Origin: Myrmaecium sp. VS I D KN 1
Taxonomy: Eukaryota > Ascomycota > Dothideomycetes > Valsariales > Valsariaceae
Length of the DNA stretch: 64,000 nt
NCBI GenBank assembly: GCA_019775845.1
Contig: JADQAV010000069.1
Location: forward strand, 1 to 64,000
Direction of reading: 5' to 3'
In this document: positions 19,030 through 30,700 of the stretch, in pieces
Layout: each line of letters opens with the position of its first letter
Numbering within the stretch: the stretch's first letter is position 1
The notes under the pieces: generated by a model
Told to the model about the DNA's origin: nothing
The model's input: the letters and a program-made list of their open reading frames with translations, nothing else
Databases searched by the model: none
Made by a program: the position numbers and the translations under genes

Positions 19030-20895
19030 ATGGCGATGGTGCGGCCATTCCTCGGCTTCCCGATGCGGTCAGGCGACAAAAGCGACCACGGGCGTGAAAC
19101 ATATGACGACCTCGACCTCGACCTCTTTGACCAATACCTCGACCTCGATTCTTTCTTCGACGACAGCGACGGGACCGCCGAGCCGGGAAGCACCGACGAC
19201 GACCTGTCCCACGCTTCAGGTTTCTTTGACGTGCCCCCATCCAATGGCAGCAGCGACCCCGTCGACATCTCCTCTCCCCTGCCGCTGCCACCCTGCGATC
19301 GCGGCTGGCTCGACGACTCGGACGAGCCATCCTGGCCGCCCACCACCACCCTCTCCAGCCTCGAACAAAACCTCGACGGCATCCACTCTGATGCCCTCAA
19401 CCACCACCACCATCACCACCACCGCTCCTCCATCTACCCCTCCTCCCACGGCAAAGCCTCCGCCTCAGACTCCGACCTCTACACCATCGACCGCGCCAAC
19501 TCACCCGACGACCCCATCCTCTTCTCCCCACCCCTCGGCTCCTCCCCCTCGCCCTTCGCCCTCACCTCCCGACCCTCACGATCCGCCGTCGTCGTCGTCG
19601 AGCAGCCGCGCACGCCGCGCCGTCAAAGATCCGGCGGCATCCGCAAGCCCATCCTCCTCCGCAAGCGCAGCAGCGCCTCCCCCAAGATGATGCAGCAATC
19701 CCCCTATCGCGCGGGCTACCAGGGCGAATGGACGAAGCGCATGGAAGCGCTGGCGGACAAGTTCAGCATCCGCATCCCGGACCGTCGTCTGGCGCCGTCC
19801 ACGCCACCGCCATCCGCCAGTTGCCCCGGCCACGGCGCCATGGAGAACGGTTACGAAGGGGTGTCGGAGCCCGCGTACGAGTTCGCCGACCAGCAGCAGC
19901 CGTACCGTGGCATCTCCGTCCCCCGACGCCGCACCCCGATCCACTACGCCCATCCCTCCGTGGTGCCCCTGTCACCCACGCCCTCCGACCCACGGAACTG
20001 CCACGCTTCTTTCCCCGAAGGGTCCACCGACGACGCCGCCGCCGCCGCCGAGTACGTACGCAACCACCTCAGCGCCAGGGCCCTGCACGCCCTGCAAACC
20101 CCTCCGCACTCCCACGAGTTCCCGGGCACGCCATGGACGCCGGGCGCCAGCGCGCTCGACTACGGCGGCCTCGCGACCACGCCGCTGTCGCAGAAGGAGT
20201 TGGAGCCGGAGACGGAACCCTGGTGGCCGCTGCCCAACGACACCCACCCCCTAACCCTCAACAATAGCATCCCCAGTCACGAACTCCTCGCCGTCGGCCT
20301 AGGTATCAGCAACAGCAATGGCGCCCCGACTACTCCATTCACACCCTTCCCCGACAGCAACAGCAACAGCATGCCATCCTTCCCCACCCCTACCGCCGCC
20401 GGTAGTCAGTCCATCTACGCCTACTCCGCCCCCACCCCCTCTCCCCAACCCTATCCCCACCCCTCCCGTAACCATCTACATCCTCACCCAACGCAACGAA
20501 CCCCCTCCCCCACCCCCCGCCAAAAACAAAGGGCAACCCCCACCAAGGCAACCCCCTCAACCCCAACCCCCACCCTCAGCCTAGGCTTCGTGAACTTCAC
20601 CCCCTCCGACGGGCCCCGGATCCTGACGGGCGTGGCGCCGAGCGGGAGTTCGAAGACGAAGGCGCGCCGCGAGCGGGAGGCGCGCGCGCGCCGGCGGAAG
20701 CTGAGCGAGGCGGCGCGCCGCGCGGTCCTGGCGGCGGGGGGGTTGTGGGAGGGGTTGGGGGTGGAGGGGTTGGAGGGGTTGGAGGGGGAGGGTGGAGGGT
20801 GGGAGGAGGAGGAGAGGGATGAGGGGCAGAGTGGGGAGGATATGGGTGGGGAGGGGCTAAGGGGGGAGGAGAGGGGGGAGAGGGGGGAGAGGTGA
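19030..20895 (+). CDS. wetA: Conidium maturation regulator WetA
   Basis: Single exon, 621 residues from the first ATG at 19030; the frame is open further upstream but has no ATG there. WetA controls spore-wall completion, trehalose accumulation and dormancy late in conidiation, downstream of BrlA and AbaA. The diagnostic part is the C-terminal block at about residues 518-573: FVNFTPSDGPRILTGVAPSG, then SSKTKARREREARARRRKL and SEAARRAVLAAGG. This is the basic WetA signature that sets the family apart. The N-terminal LFDQYLDLDSFFDD resembles the short acidic motif at the start of Aspergillus WetA. Between them is a disordered Pro/Ser/Thr-rich region with an eight-His run near residue 130. The tail after the signature is unusually rich in Gly and Glu. 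The long upstream region with AbaA-type sites agrees with the identity. Confidence 0.9.
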   Translation: MAMVRPFLGFPMRSGDKSDHGRETYDDLDLDLFDQYLDLDSFFDDSDGTAEPGSTDDDLSHASGFFDVPPSNGSSDPVDISSPLPLPPCDRGWLDDSDEPSWPPTTTLSSLEQNLDGIHSDALNHHHHHHHRSSIYPSSHGKASASDSDLYTIDRANSPDDPILFSPPLGSSPSPFALTSRPSRSAVVVVEQPRTPRRQRSGGIRKPILLRKRSSASPKMMQQSPYRAGYQGEWTKRMEALADKFSIRIPDRRLAPSTPPPSASCPGHGAMENGYEGVSEPAYEFADQQQPYRGISVPRRRTPIHYAHPSVVPLSPTPSDPRNCHASFPEGSTDDAAAAAEYVRNHLSARALHALQTPPHSHEFPGTPWTPGASALDYGGLATTPLSQKELEPETEPWWPLPNDTHPLTLNNSIPSHELLAVGLGISNSNGAPTTPFTPFPDSNSNSMPSFPTPTAAGSQSIYAYSAPTPSPQPYPHPSRNHLHPHPTQRTPSPTPRQKQRATPTKATPSTPTPTLSLGFVNFTPSDGPRILTGVAPSGSSKTKARREREARARRRKLSEAARRAVLAAGGLWEGLGVEGLEGLEGEGGGWEEEERDEGQSGEDMGGEGLRGEERGERGER

Positions 20896-21595
20896 TCTTG
20901 GTTGTTGATCTTTAGAGGGGTCTTTTCCTTTCTTCCTTTCCTGTTGTTTTTATCTCGAACTGGCGAATCTATCCTGCGTCTAATCTTCGCACGTTTTTCC
21001 CTAGCCTTCATATATCTTCCTCTATTTTTTTTATTGTCCGTTCTTCTTCTCTGCTGGCTCGGTGCGTGGTGTCTGGTGCTTGGTATCTTCTTGAATAGGC
21101 AGGGAGCATGTCCCTTCAACGAGCGCGCTTCCACTTTAGTACCTACTATGCAAAACATCCACAGCGCAGTCACGCGCTCGATAGATAGTTTAAGTACCGT
21201 CGGGGCGGGTGCATCCAATCCCGTCCCGCTCTATAACATCGTACTGTATAATATAAAGCGAACACGGTTTGGTTTCTACCTATATCAACGATTGTTCTTC
21301 GACGCGGTGCAAGGTGAAGGGAGCCTGACTTGTCTTCCCGGTAATAGCAGCAGCAGTGCGTCACAGAGCAGCTGTTCATAGACGGCATGAATATGGCATC
21401 CTAGCACACAGCACAGCATGGCTCTATAATATCTAGCTACTCAGCGGCGTGTCCACGCATACGAACCGAAACGAATAAAAGAAAAGATTATCTTTACTTT
21501 TGCTTAATCGAAATCCCCATTGACAACCAGTTTATCCAAACCCCTTCCTTTCCTCCCCCCTACTTCCTCTCCCATTCCCCGTCCCTATCTCCAAT
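20896..21595. other. Convergent intergenic region, wetA 3' flank
   Basis: A T-rich stretch follows the wetA stop (about 20910-21060), as expected for a 3' UTR and terminator. Nothing else is supported. Confidence 0.6.
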
Positions 21596-23503
21596 CTACC
21601 ACCACCCACCCCCACCCCCATGCCCACACCCCCCCATATCCATCTCCACATCCCCCTCCCCATCCCCAAGCCCCTCAATCTCCACATCCACATCCAAATC
21701 AACACACTGCCCAGCACCCACAAACCCCCTCAAGTTCCCATCCATCAACGCCGTCGCATCGATATCCCTAACACCTCTGCTCTTGCCATTCCCAGTATCG
21801 CCTTCACACTCACACTCACTATCCGTAAACCCCTCGGCGTCGAGTTCGCTGTCGTTCTCGGGCGGTTCGTCTGCGGTGGTGCTGCTGCTGCTGTGCTCCT
21901 GCTCGCCCAGCGCCTCGTGGTCGTACTCTTGCTGCTCCTGCGCGTGCTGCAGATCCTCATGGTCGTGCTCGTGCTGCAGCTCCACCTGCGGCTGCAGCTC
22001 CGACTCGTGCTCGTGATTCGACCCCGGTACCTGCTCGTGCTGCAGCTCCTCCTGCTCCAGCTCCTCGTGCACCAGCTCCAGCCTCAGCTCCTGCTCGCCA
22101 AGCTTCGGTTCCAGCGCCGGCTCCGGCTCGTGTCCCAGCTCGGCCTCGACCTCGGTCTCGGCCTCCTGCTCATCCGGCGTGGCGCACGAAGAGGATGCGG
22201 AGGAGGAGGCGGAGGAGGAGGAAGAAGAACGAGAAGGAGAGTAGACGGAGGAAGAAGAAGGAGAGTAAGCAGACGAGGAGGAAGGAGAAGGGAGGGAGGG
22301 AGAGTCAGGGGTGTGGGGAAGGGAACAGGGAGGGGAGGAGGGTGATTGTTGATCTGAGGATTGTTTGTCGGCGGTAGGCGGTCGTCCTTCCGGTGACTGC
22401 TCCTCCTCACCTCCACCCTCCTCACACCCCTCCATCTCCATCCCCATCCCCATCCCCTCCCTCTGCCCCTCCACCCCCCACCCCCCATCACCCATCCCCC
22501 ACAAAGCCCCAAAAGCCAAGTCCCCCATCTGCCCCTCCCCCTTCCACCATCGATCCACCGCGGCATCCACGCGCTCACGCACCCGTCGCATCCACGCCTC
22601 CTCACCCTTCCCTCCGCCGCCGTTCCCACTACGCAGCATCCTCATCCTCACCCCCACATCCCCACTCGACACCCGCACCTCCGTCAGCGCAAGCAAATGC
22701 GCCATCGCTTCGTGCTCCGTGCGGCTGCTGGCCGTGAGGTGGGTGGCGTAGGTTCCCGCGTCGGGGTCGGGGTCTTGCCGGTGGGGGGGTAGGGGGTTGG
22801 AGGAAATGAGTTGCTTTTTCGCCTTCGCCTTCACCTTCGCCTCGCTGCAGGGGGAGGCTGCTAGCGGCGTCATCGGACGCAGGATCTCGACCAGCGAGGC
22901 GGAGAAGGAGGCGGGGTTGAGGGTATAGTCGACGCTGGTCACGATGCGCAGGGCGGAGGGGGAGGTCTGCAGGGGGAGGGGGGGGAGGGAGGAGTTCTCT
23001 GGCGGGTTGAGTGAGTGGCTGCCGTCCGTGGAGGGTGGAAGGGAAGGGATTGGGGATGGGAAGTACGTACCCATGATCTGCTGCTTCAGCTCCGCGTAGG
23101 CGAGATGGGCGACCGGCGGGTCGGGAGACTGGTCGGGATGTGATGGGCTGGGCTTGGGAGGGAGAAGCGCATGTGGGTACACCGCGGGGATGATGGCTTT
23201 GCCGGATTTCGACGCCGGTGGGCGGGCTGCTGCTGCTGGAGAAGAAGGTGAATTGCGCTTGGGCTCCGCTGCGACGGGCTTGTTGGGTCGTGGGAGGCGT
23301 GTCTGTGATGGCTTTTTGGGAGCGGGTGGGAGTGAGGGTGTGATTTTGCTGGTTCTTGTCGTTGCTGTGAGGGCTTTGCGTTTGCGGGCCATTGGGAGGG
23401 ACTTTGGAGGCGGATTTGATCGTCGATTGGGTTTAGATGTGCCGTGTGGTCTTTTGCGGCAAAGTGAGCTGTGCGGTCGTCGACTTGCGCGATGGGAATA
23501 CAC
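21596..23503 (-). CDS. Low-complexity hypothetical protein
   Basis: Single open frame of 635 codons; translation may instead begin at the internal ATG at 23392 (MARKRKALTATT), giving about 598 residues. The N-terminal part is basic and Pro/Lys-rich (RKRKA and KKPSQTRLPRP, possible nuclear signals). The central part holds the only ordered-looking segments (VAHLAYAELKQQIMGTYF; RIVTSVDYTLNPASFSASLVEILRPM; AWMRRVRERVDAAVDRWWKG). The C-terminal half is a Ser run followed by His/Glu/Gln-rich repeats (HEHEHD-type) and an acidic, glycine-rich end. No family is recognised. The reading frame survives nearly 2 kb with amino-acid-biased composition, and the gene is divergent from CHL1, which supports a real if fast-evolving gene. 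Confidence 0.6.
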   Translation of the reverse strand: MYSHRASRRPHSSLCRKRPHGTSKPNRRSNPPPKSLPMARKRKALTATTRTSKITPSLPPAPKKPSQTRLPRPNKPVAAEPKRNSPSSPAAAARPPASKSGKAIIPAVYPHALLPPKPSPSHPDQSPDPPVAHLAYAELKQQIMGTYFPSPIPSLPPSTDGSHSLNPPENSSLPPLPLQTSPSALRIVTSVDYTLNPASFSASLVEILRPMTPLAASPCSEAKVKAKAKKQLISSNPLPPHRQDPDPDAGTYATHLTASSRTEHEAMAHLLALTEVRVSSGDVGVRMRMLRSGNGGGGKGEEAWMRRVRERVDAAVDRWWKGEGQMGDLAFGALWGMGDGGWGVEGQREGMGMGMEMEGCEEGGGEEEQSPEGRPPTADKQSSDQQSPSSPPCSLPHTPDSPSLPSPSSSSAYSPSSSSVYSPSRSSSSSSASSSASSSCATPDEQEAETEVEAELGHEPEPALEPKLGEQELRLELVHEELEQEELQHEQVPGSNHEHESELQPQVELQHEHDHEDLQHAQEQQEYDHEALGEQEHSSSSTTADEPPENDSELDAEGFTDSECECEGDTGNGKSRGVRDIDATALMDGNLRGFVGAGQCVDLDVDVEIEGLGDGEGDVEMDMGGCGHGGGGGWW

Positions 23504-24074
23504 TCGTTTGGGGATAAGAGAGTGTTGGCGCGGCGCTCAGTTGCAGCTTGTCTGTCCTGCTTCGAATGATATAGAAAAATGATGGTATATAGTTGCCAAT
23601 GTAATGGATGCTGTACTCATTAAAGAGAAGACGATCAGACTGGAGCTGACCTTGGAGGCAGGCAGTCGTGAACGGCCTTCCTTCCCAAGGGAGGAATCAT
23701 GCTGAGACATAGCTGGTGGCTAAGGTACAGTCAGAGGAAATTGGCAAGTGTAGGGCTGTGAAGAATGTGTGGGGAGAGTTTTCGGAGCGAGACATACTAC
23801 CTTAGTAGTAGGTAGGTTAAGATAGTTCCGGTAGTGTCAGGTTTTCTGAAGTGACGAACGAGATTTTACATGTATTCATAGCCTCGTGGACACCTCAGGC
23901 CATCCACGCATCTCCAAACCCCACCATGCCTGATCAGGCAGCATAAGTGCAAACGCGCCAAGCAAACCCACATGGCACCTCCGACGCGTTCGTTCCGGCA
24001 CGTCGACAACCACCGGCCATCTCACGCCCATTAAGCATCACTCAATTCAAGACCGCAGACGACTAGCCAGTGAG
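23504..24074. promoter_or_regulatory. Divergent promoter region before CHL1
   Basis: A 571-base spacer between the start of the minus-strand low-complexity gene and CHL1. It holds several CTACCTTAGTAG-like short inverted motifs and no gene. It presumably contains both promoters. Confidence 0.5.
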
Positions 24075-27000
24075 ATGGCACCCGTTTCCAACATGGATGA
24101 CCACAACTTCCACCACCCCTTCCAGCCGTACGAGATCCAGAAGCAGTTCATGCGGGCGCTGTATGACTGCATCGAGGAGGGCAAGGTTGGGATTTTCGAG
24201 TCGCCTACTGGTGAGTGGTTTGTTTGGAGGGACGAGAAGGACAGTGCTAATGGGAGAGTGTAGGAACGGTAAGATGAATGCTATTTTAGAATTCCCGCTC
24301 CCTTTTTGTACCAGCGGAGTTTGTCTTTAAACTACTTGCGTTTCTCTTCGTCATGTCTTTTTCAACTCCTCCCGACCGGCAACTTCTCTTCTCGAAATTG
24401 CTCTATGCTGATTGCAGGGCTTAGGGTAAATCATTGAGCCTTATCTGCGGCTCCCTAACATGGCTTCGCGATCACAAGCGGCGAATGTTCGAGGAAGGTC
24501 TGGCAGCAGAGGTTGCTGGTATGAAGCTGTTCTTAAGCCCACTTTACCCCATCAACTGACGTATCATCCAACAGATGATGAACCAGAGTGGATGCTGGAG
24601 TACGCTCGGAAGGAGAAGCGACAGGCCGCGCTACGACGGCGAGCCGATCTGGAAGTGAGATTGGCAAGGGTCCGTGAGAAGGAGAAGAAGTTGAAGAAGC
24701 GGGCAAAGAATGCGGAAAGGGGTTTCAAGCGCCAGGTACGTTCGAGAAGGATGGGAGCAGGAGTTCCGACTGACTCTGCTAGAGGATTTCGAAGGACGAA
24801 GGGAAGGAAGAGGAGGCAGAGGACCAGTATGTGCTGGATGATTACGAGAGCGACGAAGAAGGCGATCGAAAGGCGAAGGCTCGATCCGACTTCTCATTCG
24901 AGCTATCGGCGGAGACACAAGCGCTGATGAAAAAGCTTGGGATGTCGCTGGATCCGGCCAAGACCGAAGATGACGCGGATGAGCCCGACGAGCTGAAGAT
25001 CTTCTACTGCTCCAGGACGCACTCGCAGCTGACCCAGTTCGCCAACGAATTGCGGCGAGTGAAGGTCCCTCCCGCCATCACGGACGAGCACGAGGAGACG
25101 GGCGTAGCGGCCGCCGAAGAAGGCGTGAAGCATCTGACGCTGGGATCGCGAAAGAACCTCTGCATCAACCCGAAAGTCAATAAGCTCTCGTCGGCCACAG
25201 CGATCAACGAGCGATGCTTGGAGCTGCAGCAGTCGGGGACGTCGGATGAGCAGCGGTGTCCGTATTTGCCGAAGCAAGATGCGGAGCCGTTGTTCAACGA
25301 CTTTCGCGATCACGCGTTGGCGAAGATTCGGGACATTGAGGAGCTGGGTGAGCTGGGCAAGGAGCTCGGCGTATGTCCATACTATGCTTCTCGGCCGGCC
25401 ATCAAACCTTCCGAGGTGAGTGTCTTCTCCTCCCTCGATGCTCTTGTGCTGACCTGAAGCAGATCGTCACCCTACCATATCCTCTGCTGCTACAAAAGTC
25501 CGCTCGGGAAGCGCTCAACCTATCCCTGAAAGATCACGTCGTCATCATCGACGAAGCGCACAACCTGATGGACGCTATTTCCGGCATCTACTCGGTCTCC
25601 GTCTCCCTCGCCCAGCTTCAGCGCTCGCGCGCACAGCTGGGGATCTATCTGCAGAAGTTTCGGAACCGCTTGAAAGGGAAGAACCGGGTCTATGTCACCC
25701 AGACGGTCCGGCTCATGGACTCGCTGATTCACTTTCTCGAGGCGAAAGCGGCGGAGATCGGTCCCAAAGACGGCGAAGGAATCGTGCCGACGGGGGATCT
25801 CATGGCGGGCAAGGGGGTGGATCAAATCAACCTGTACAAGCTGTCCCGATACCTGCAGGAAAGCCGACTAGCTCGAAAGGTCGACGGCTACATCGTGTAC
25901 GCGGACGAGCAGCAGCAGCGGCAGCAGCAGCAACTGCAGAAGCCAAACGTCACCAAACCATCCCCGCCCAAGGATACCATCCCCGTGCTCACGCACATCC
26001 AAAGCTTCCTCCTCACACTGATGAACCCCTCCGCCGAAGGCCGTTTCTTCTACAACAAATCCCGCGACGGCGACGGCAGCAGCAGCATCGCCCTGAGCTA
26101 CATGCTCCTCGACCCCGCCAATCACTTCCGCTCCATCGTCGACGACGCCCGCGCCGTCATCCTCGCCGGCGGCACCATGTCCCCCATGGCCGACTACGCG
26201 CACTACCTCTTCCCCTACCTGCCCCCCTCCCGCATCACCACGCTCTCCTGCGGCCACGTGATCCCGACCTCCCACCTGCTCGCCCTGCCGCTCACCCACA
26301 GCGTCGCGGGGGTCGAATTCGACTTCACCTTCAGCACGCGCAACCAACCCCGCACCATCATCGAGCTCGGCCAGACGCTCCGGCACCTCCTCCCCGTCAT
26401 CCCGGACGGCGTCGTCGTCTTCTTTCCCAGCTACGCGTACCTCGAAAGATGCCTGGAGGTCTGGAAAACCACCCCCGTGCCAGGCAGCAACGCCACCACA
26501 ACGACAATCTACCAAGCCCTCGAAGCCATCAAACCCCTCTTCCACGAATCCTCCCCATCCAGCACAACAACCCCCTCCAAACCCCCCTCCACCCTCCTAA
26601 GCACCTACGCCACCGCCATCGCCACCCACCAAGGGGGCGACGGCAAGGGCGGTGGCAGAGGCAAAGGCGCCTGCCTCCTCGCCGTCATCGGCGGCCGGCT
26701 CTCCGAAGGCATCAACTTCTCCGACGCCCTCGCCCGCGCCGTCCTCGTCGTCGGCCTGCCCTTCCCGAACCCGCACTCTGCCGCCTGGCGCGCCAAGAGC
26801 GCGCATATCGCCTCCTTGGCTAGAGCGCGGAGCGGCGCGAGCGTCAGCGCGAGCACCGCGACCGCCAGCGCGAGCGGCGCCGGAGGAACGGCAGGAGGGG
26901 GGGATGTAGGAGCCGCCGCGGCCCGGGCCTTCTACGAGAACGCGACGATGCGCGCGGTGAACCAGGCGGTGGGCCGGGCGATCCGGCACCGGGGGGACTG

Positions 27001-27160
27001 GGCGGCGGTCGTGCTGGTGGATCGGCGGTACGGGACGGGGCGGATCCGGGGGAAGTTACCGGGGTGGATGGGCGCGTGCGTGGTGAGGCCCGGGGGGGTG
27101 GGAGGTGGGGAGGCGAGAGGGGTGTTGGGGGGGTTTTATGGGGAGAGGTTGGGGGGGTAG
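24075..27160 (+). CDS. chl1: ATP-dependent DNA helicase Chl1 (DDX11/FANCJ family)
   Basis: Six exons: 24075-24210, 24264-24268, 24425-24518, 24575-24735, 24783-25415 and 25463-27160; 908 residues, normal for the family. Chl1 is a 5'-3' iron-sulphur helicase needed for sister-chromatid cohesion. The N-terminal Q-motif ([11 protein letters not shown]) is followed by Walker A SPTGTGKSLSL (residues 43-53) and SRTHSQL. Four Fe-S cysteines lie in [16 protein letters not shown] and CPYYASR. Then come IDEAHNL (about 371), [24 protein letters not shown] and [12 protein letters not shown]. Exon 2 is only 5 nt (GAACG): exon 1 ends in phase 1, and only this microexon restores GTGKS, whereas joining exon 1 to either usable downstream acceptor gives a stop or breaks the motif. 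A Gln-rich insert (near 493) and an Ala/Ser/Thr-rich insert (near 805) are additions outside the motifs. Confidence 0.95.
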
Positions 27161-27720
27161 GATTAGGATAGATGTGCTTTTATCTGAACGTACAGTACAT
27201 AATTGAGAATGGAAAGAAGCAAGATGATGATGGAGGAGAAAGGGAGGTATAAAGCAAACCGACAAAGAGAAAAGAGCAGAGCGGTAAAAAAAGCAAAAGC
27301 AAAAGTAAAAGTAAAAGTAAAAGTAAAAAAGAAAGTAAAGCGAAGTTTTAAAAGAAAAAGAAGAAATGTCGCGGTACCAAACGTCGCGATGAAGGAGAAA
27401 AAAATGCCGACCGATATCGAAGCCAAACATGCCCCGACGATGTAAAAAAAAAAAAAAAACAGGAACGCCCCCCTCACAAGAAAAAAAAATCCAAGAAAAG
27501 ATGATGACCGATGCGTGAACTTCCCCCTCTTTCCCCTTTCCTGTGCCTCCGAAACCAAGACCAAGAACCAAGAACCATCCCAAAAACACCCCATTCGAAC
27601 CTGAAGTATCCCACCGACCCTCCAAGAAAACGGAATAAAACACCAATTCCAGCCAAACCCGAAGGAAAAAAAGAAAAAGCAAAAACCCCACCTGCATCAA
27701 ACAGAAAACTAAATCAAACC
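27161..27720. other. Convergent intergenic region with A-rich repeats
   Basis: This lies between the ends of CHL1 and KAR9. An AAAAGT hexanucleotide is repeated about five times at 27294-27330, and A-runs follow at 27444-27459 and 27480-27489. No gene is supported. Confidence 0.6.
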
Positions 27721-30700
27721 TCAAAACCGCCACCTAGGCTTCTCCTCCTCCGCCCCCGCACCCACCCCACTCCCAGGTCCCACACTCAACCGACTCCGCG
27801 CCCTCGTCGTCGCCAAACTACTCCCACTCCTCCCCGCATACCCACCATACCCACCCCCACCCCCAGCCCCAGCCCCCGGACAACCATCACTAACACACCT
27901 CGGACTCCCCTGAAGCAGCACATGCTGCACCGGGACTGGGACAGGCAACATGCTACACCGCCTCCCCTTCTTCGCCTCGCGCTCCAGCGCCGCGGCGGCG
28001 CTGCCGGGCCTTGACGACGACGTCGACGTCGAGGGAGTCATTCGACCCGCCATCCCGCTGGGGGCGCGAGGAGGTAGGGGACGCGTGCGCGAGCGCGTCA
28101 CGAGCGAGGGGGTGGAGGACGTCACGCTGCCTTCCCCTTCGCCTTCCCCCTCGCCTTCGCCTTCCTCGTCGGTTTCGACGATGCTGTCGGTCTCCATGAA
28201 GCTGGGTCGGCGGAGGCTGCTGGAGGTGGTGCTGCCGTTGGGGCCGTGCTGCGTCGGGGTGGGGGCGGCGGAGGTGGAGGTGGAGGAGGAAGAAAAGAGA
28301 AGGACGCTGCGAGGGCGGCGGGAGCTCGGGGTCGTGCTTGCCGGCCGTCGTTGGTCTTGTGTGCTGCTGCGCCCTTTGAGCGGGGAGGGGAGCGGGATGC
28401 CGGAGCTGTAGCGGTGGCCGTGGGAGGTGTAGCTGCGCTGGGCGGTGGTCGGGGTGGGCGTCGTCTTCGCGTGCGGGGAGGGTGTCGTGAGGCTGAGGGG
28501 TTTGAAGTTGTGGCCGATGGGCGTGCCGGCCGTGTTCGTCGAGCTGTTCCACCGCGGCTTGTTGGAGGGCGCGTCGGACGCTTTCGGGGTGGCGGACCCC
28601 GGCGTGCTGCTGCGGAGGCGGGAGGCGATGGTGGAGGCGGTGGGTGTGGTGTGATGGGCGGTGGAGGGCGAGGGGGACGGGGAGGGTCCGCGGTTCCTGC
28701 TGCTGTAGGTGCCGCTGGTGTGCGGGGCGAGAAGGGAGGAGGACTTCGGTTTGCGGGCGGAAGAGGCAGCGGGGAGGGAGGAGTAGCGACGGGTGGAGGG
28801 CTTGTTGGAGACGGTGCTGCTGGCCACGCTGCCCGGGCCGGACTTGGACCGGCTGGACGGCGTGGCCGGGCCGTGCGAGCTGCCCTGGCGCGACACGATG
28901 ATGGACGAGGCGGGCGAGCTGCCCGGGGTGGCGAATTGGCTGTTCAGGCTCGTGCTGAACTCGGACCGCTCGGTGGAGAGGATGGTGGAGATGGAGTCGC
29001 GCAGCTGCTGGGTCGGGATCCGGCCGAGCTCCTCCACCACCGCGTCCGTTTCGTGAATCTGGCGCTTCAGGTCGGTGAGCTTGGCACGGACGTCGGCCTC
29101 CATCCGCAGGATCTCGCCGTTGACCGTGAGCCGGTCCCGCAGGCCGCGCTCGATGATCGCCAACACCCGCTCGATCGCGGGCGGGTAGTGCATCTTCTTA
29201 TCCTCGTAGCTGCTCACCCGGTTCACCATCGTCTCCTGGTCGGCGCCCTCCTCGATCGCCTGGCGGAGCTTGGTGATGCTCCGTGTGATGGACGTCCACA
29301 TGGTGAGCGCCTTGCGGCCGGCGGTGCGGAAGATGTGCAGCCAGCGATCCTCGCTCAGCTCGCGCCGGATCGCATCCGCGTCACTCTCCAGCTTCGCGTA
29401 CTGCTCCTCCAGCTGGTTCCGTCGGTGCTGGAGATCGTCGCAGGCGGTGGGGAAGAGCGGCCGCGCGCGGGCCTCAAACCCGCTCACGCGCATGGGCAGG
29501 AAGTCGAGGCTCGCGCGCAGCGGCTGCATCCGCGCGAACAAGCCCAACAGATTGGAGTCCTCCTGCGCGACCGGATGGGAGGGGCTCGCCGGCGCGTTGG
29601 CCGAGAACGTCGGCGGCAGGCTGAATCGGTTGCTCAGCCGGGGATTCCGCTGCGCCTTCGGGGCCTCCTCCACGATCGTTTCCAACTCGCCGATGCCCAG
29701 GCCGGCGTCCGGATCGAGGACCACGCTCTCCGTCCGGTGTCGGCGCTCCTCCATCTCGAAGACCATCCGGCTCAGGCTGTCGATCTCCAGGCCGATCTCC
29801 CCCAACACCGTGTTCCACAGCTCTTCCCACTCCATCGCCACCTCGACCTGCTCCTTCACCCCGCGCAGGGTCTGCTTGATGCGCTGCCAATCCATCACCA
29901 CCTCCTCCATCTGGTCGACGATGCGTGCCAGATCGGCCGCGGGCACGGTATGCACGTCCGGCCGACTCTGCAGCTCCTCGATGGCGGTAATGTAGACGTT
30001 GATCAGGCTCTCGAAGCGCTGGATGGCGGCGTCGACCTCGTCCAGCCCTTCGCGACCGGCAGCGGCCGCCCACTCGGCGTCGTCCTCGGCGTCCAGCCCG
30101 CTGAGGACCTCGGACGCCTTGCCCATCCAGATCTTGATCTGCGCGGCGGCTTCGCTCAGCGCGCGTCCGGCCGCGGTCGAGGTCGGGATGGCGGAGATGC
30201 TGGTGGAGAGGGCGGTGGCCTGGGGCAGGCGGATGGAGGTCAGCTGCTGGATCTGATTGGTGAAGGAGACACGGGAAAGGGAGTAGATGGAGGTGGCGCG
30301 GGAGAGGTTGCGACCGTGGTCGAAGTAGTCGCCGATGTTGAAGGCGCCCTCGTGCGCGGATTCCGGCCGGGGGGTGTCCTTCGGCGGCGGGGTCGGCGGT
30401 CGAGCCGGGTCGGAGTCGGGCGATGGTTGGGGGAGATCGTCCTGGTGTGGCGGTGACGGCGAGGAGTCCTCCGCGTGGGGGGTCTCGGTCACCATGGTGG
30501 TGCCGTCGAACGCCGGTTCGAGGGTGACCTTCTCCATCTCCGACAGCATGTATTTCTGGCTCTCCTCGAACGAGAGGTCCGGCGAGACGTCGCTGTGGCC
30601 GCCGTCGGACGGCAGGATGCGCGGGCTCATGCTGACGACGGACGAATAGTCCGTGTCGTGACCGGTGTACGAGTCCATCGTCCGGACGCTGTCGCCGGTG

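Noticed and set aside
22921-23070. Possible in-frame intron in the low-complexity gene (GTACGTACTT to CCCCTGCAG)
   Set aside because: The signals are good, but removing the segment would shift the reading frame relative to the open frame that continues afterward.
28246-30456. 736-codon plus-strand frame opposite KAR9
   Set aside because: Shadow of the KAR9 exon. Composition (Gly/Arg/His/Leu-rich) and lack of motifs mark it as antisense noise.
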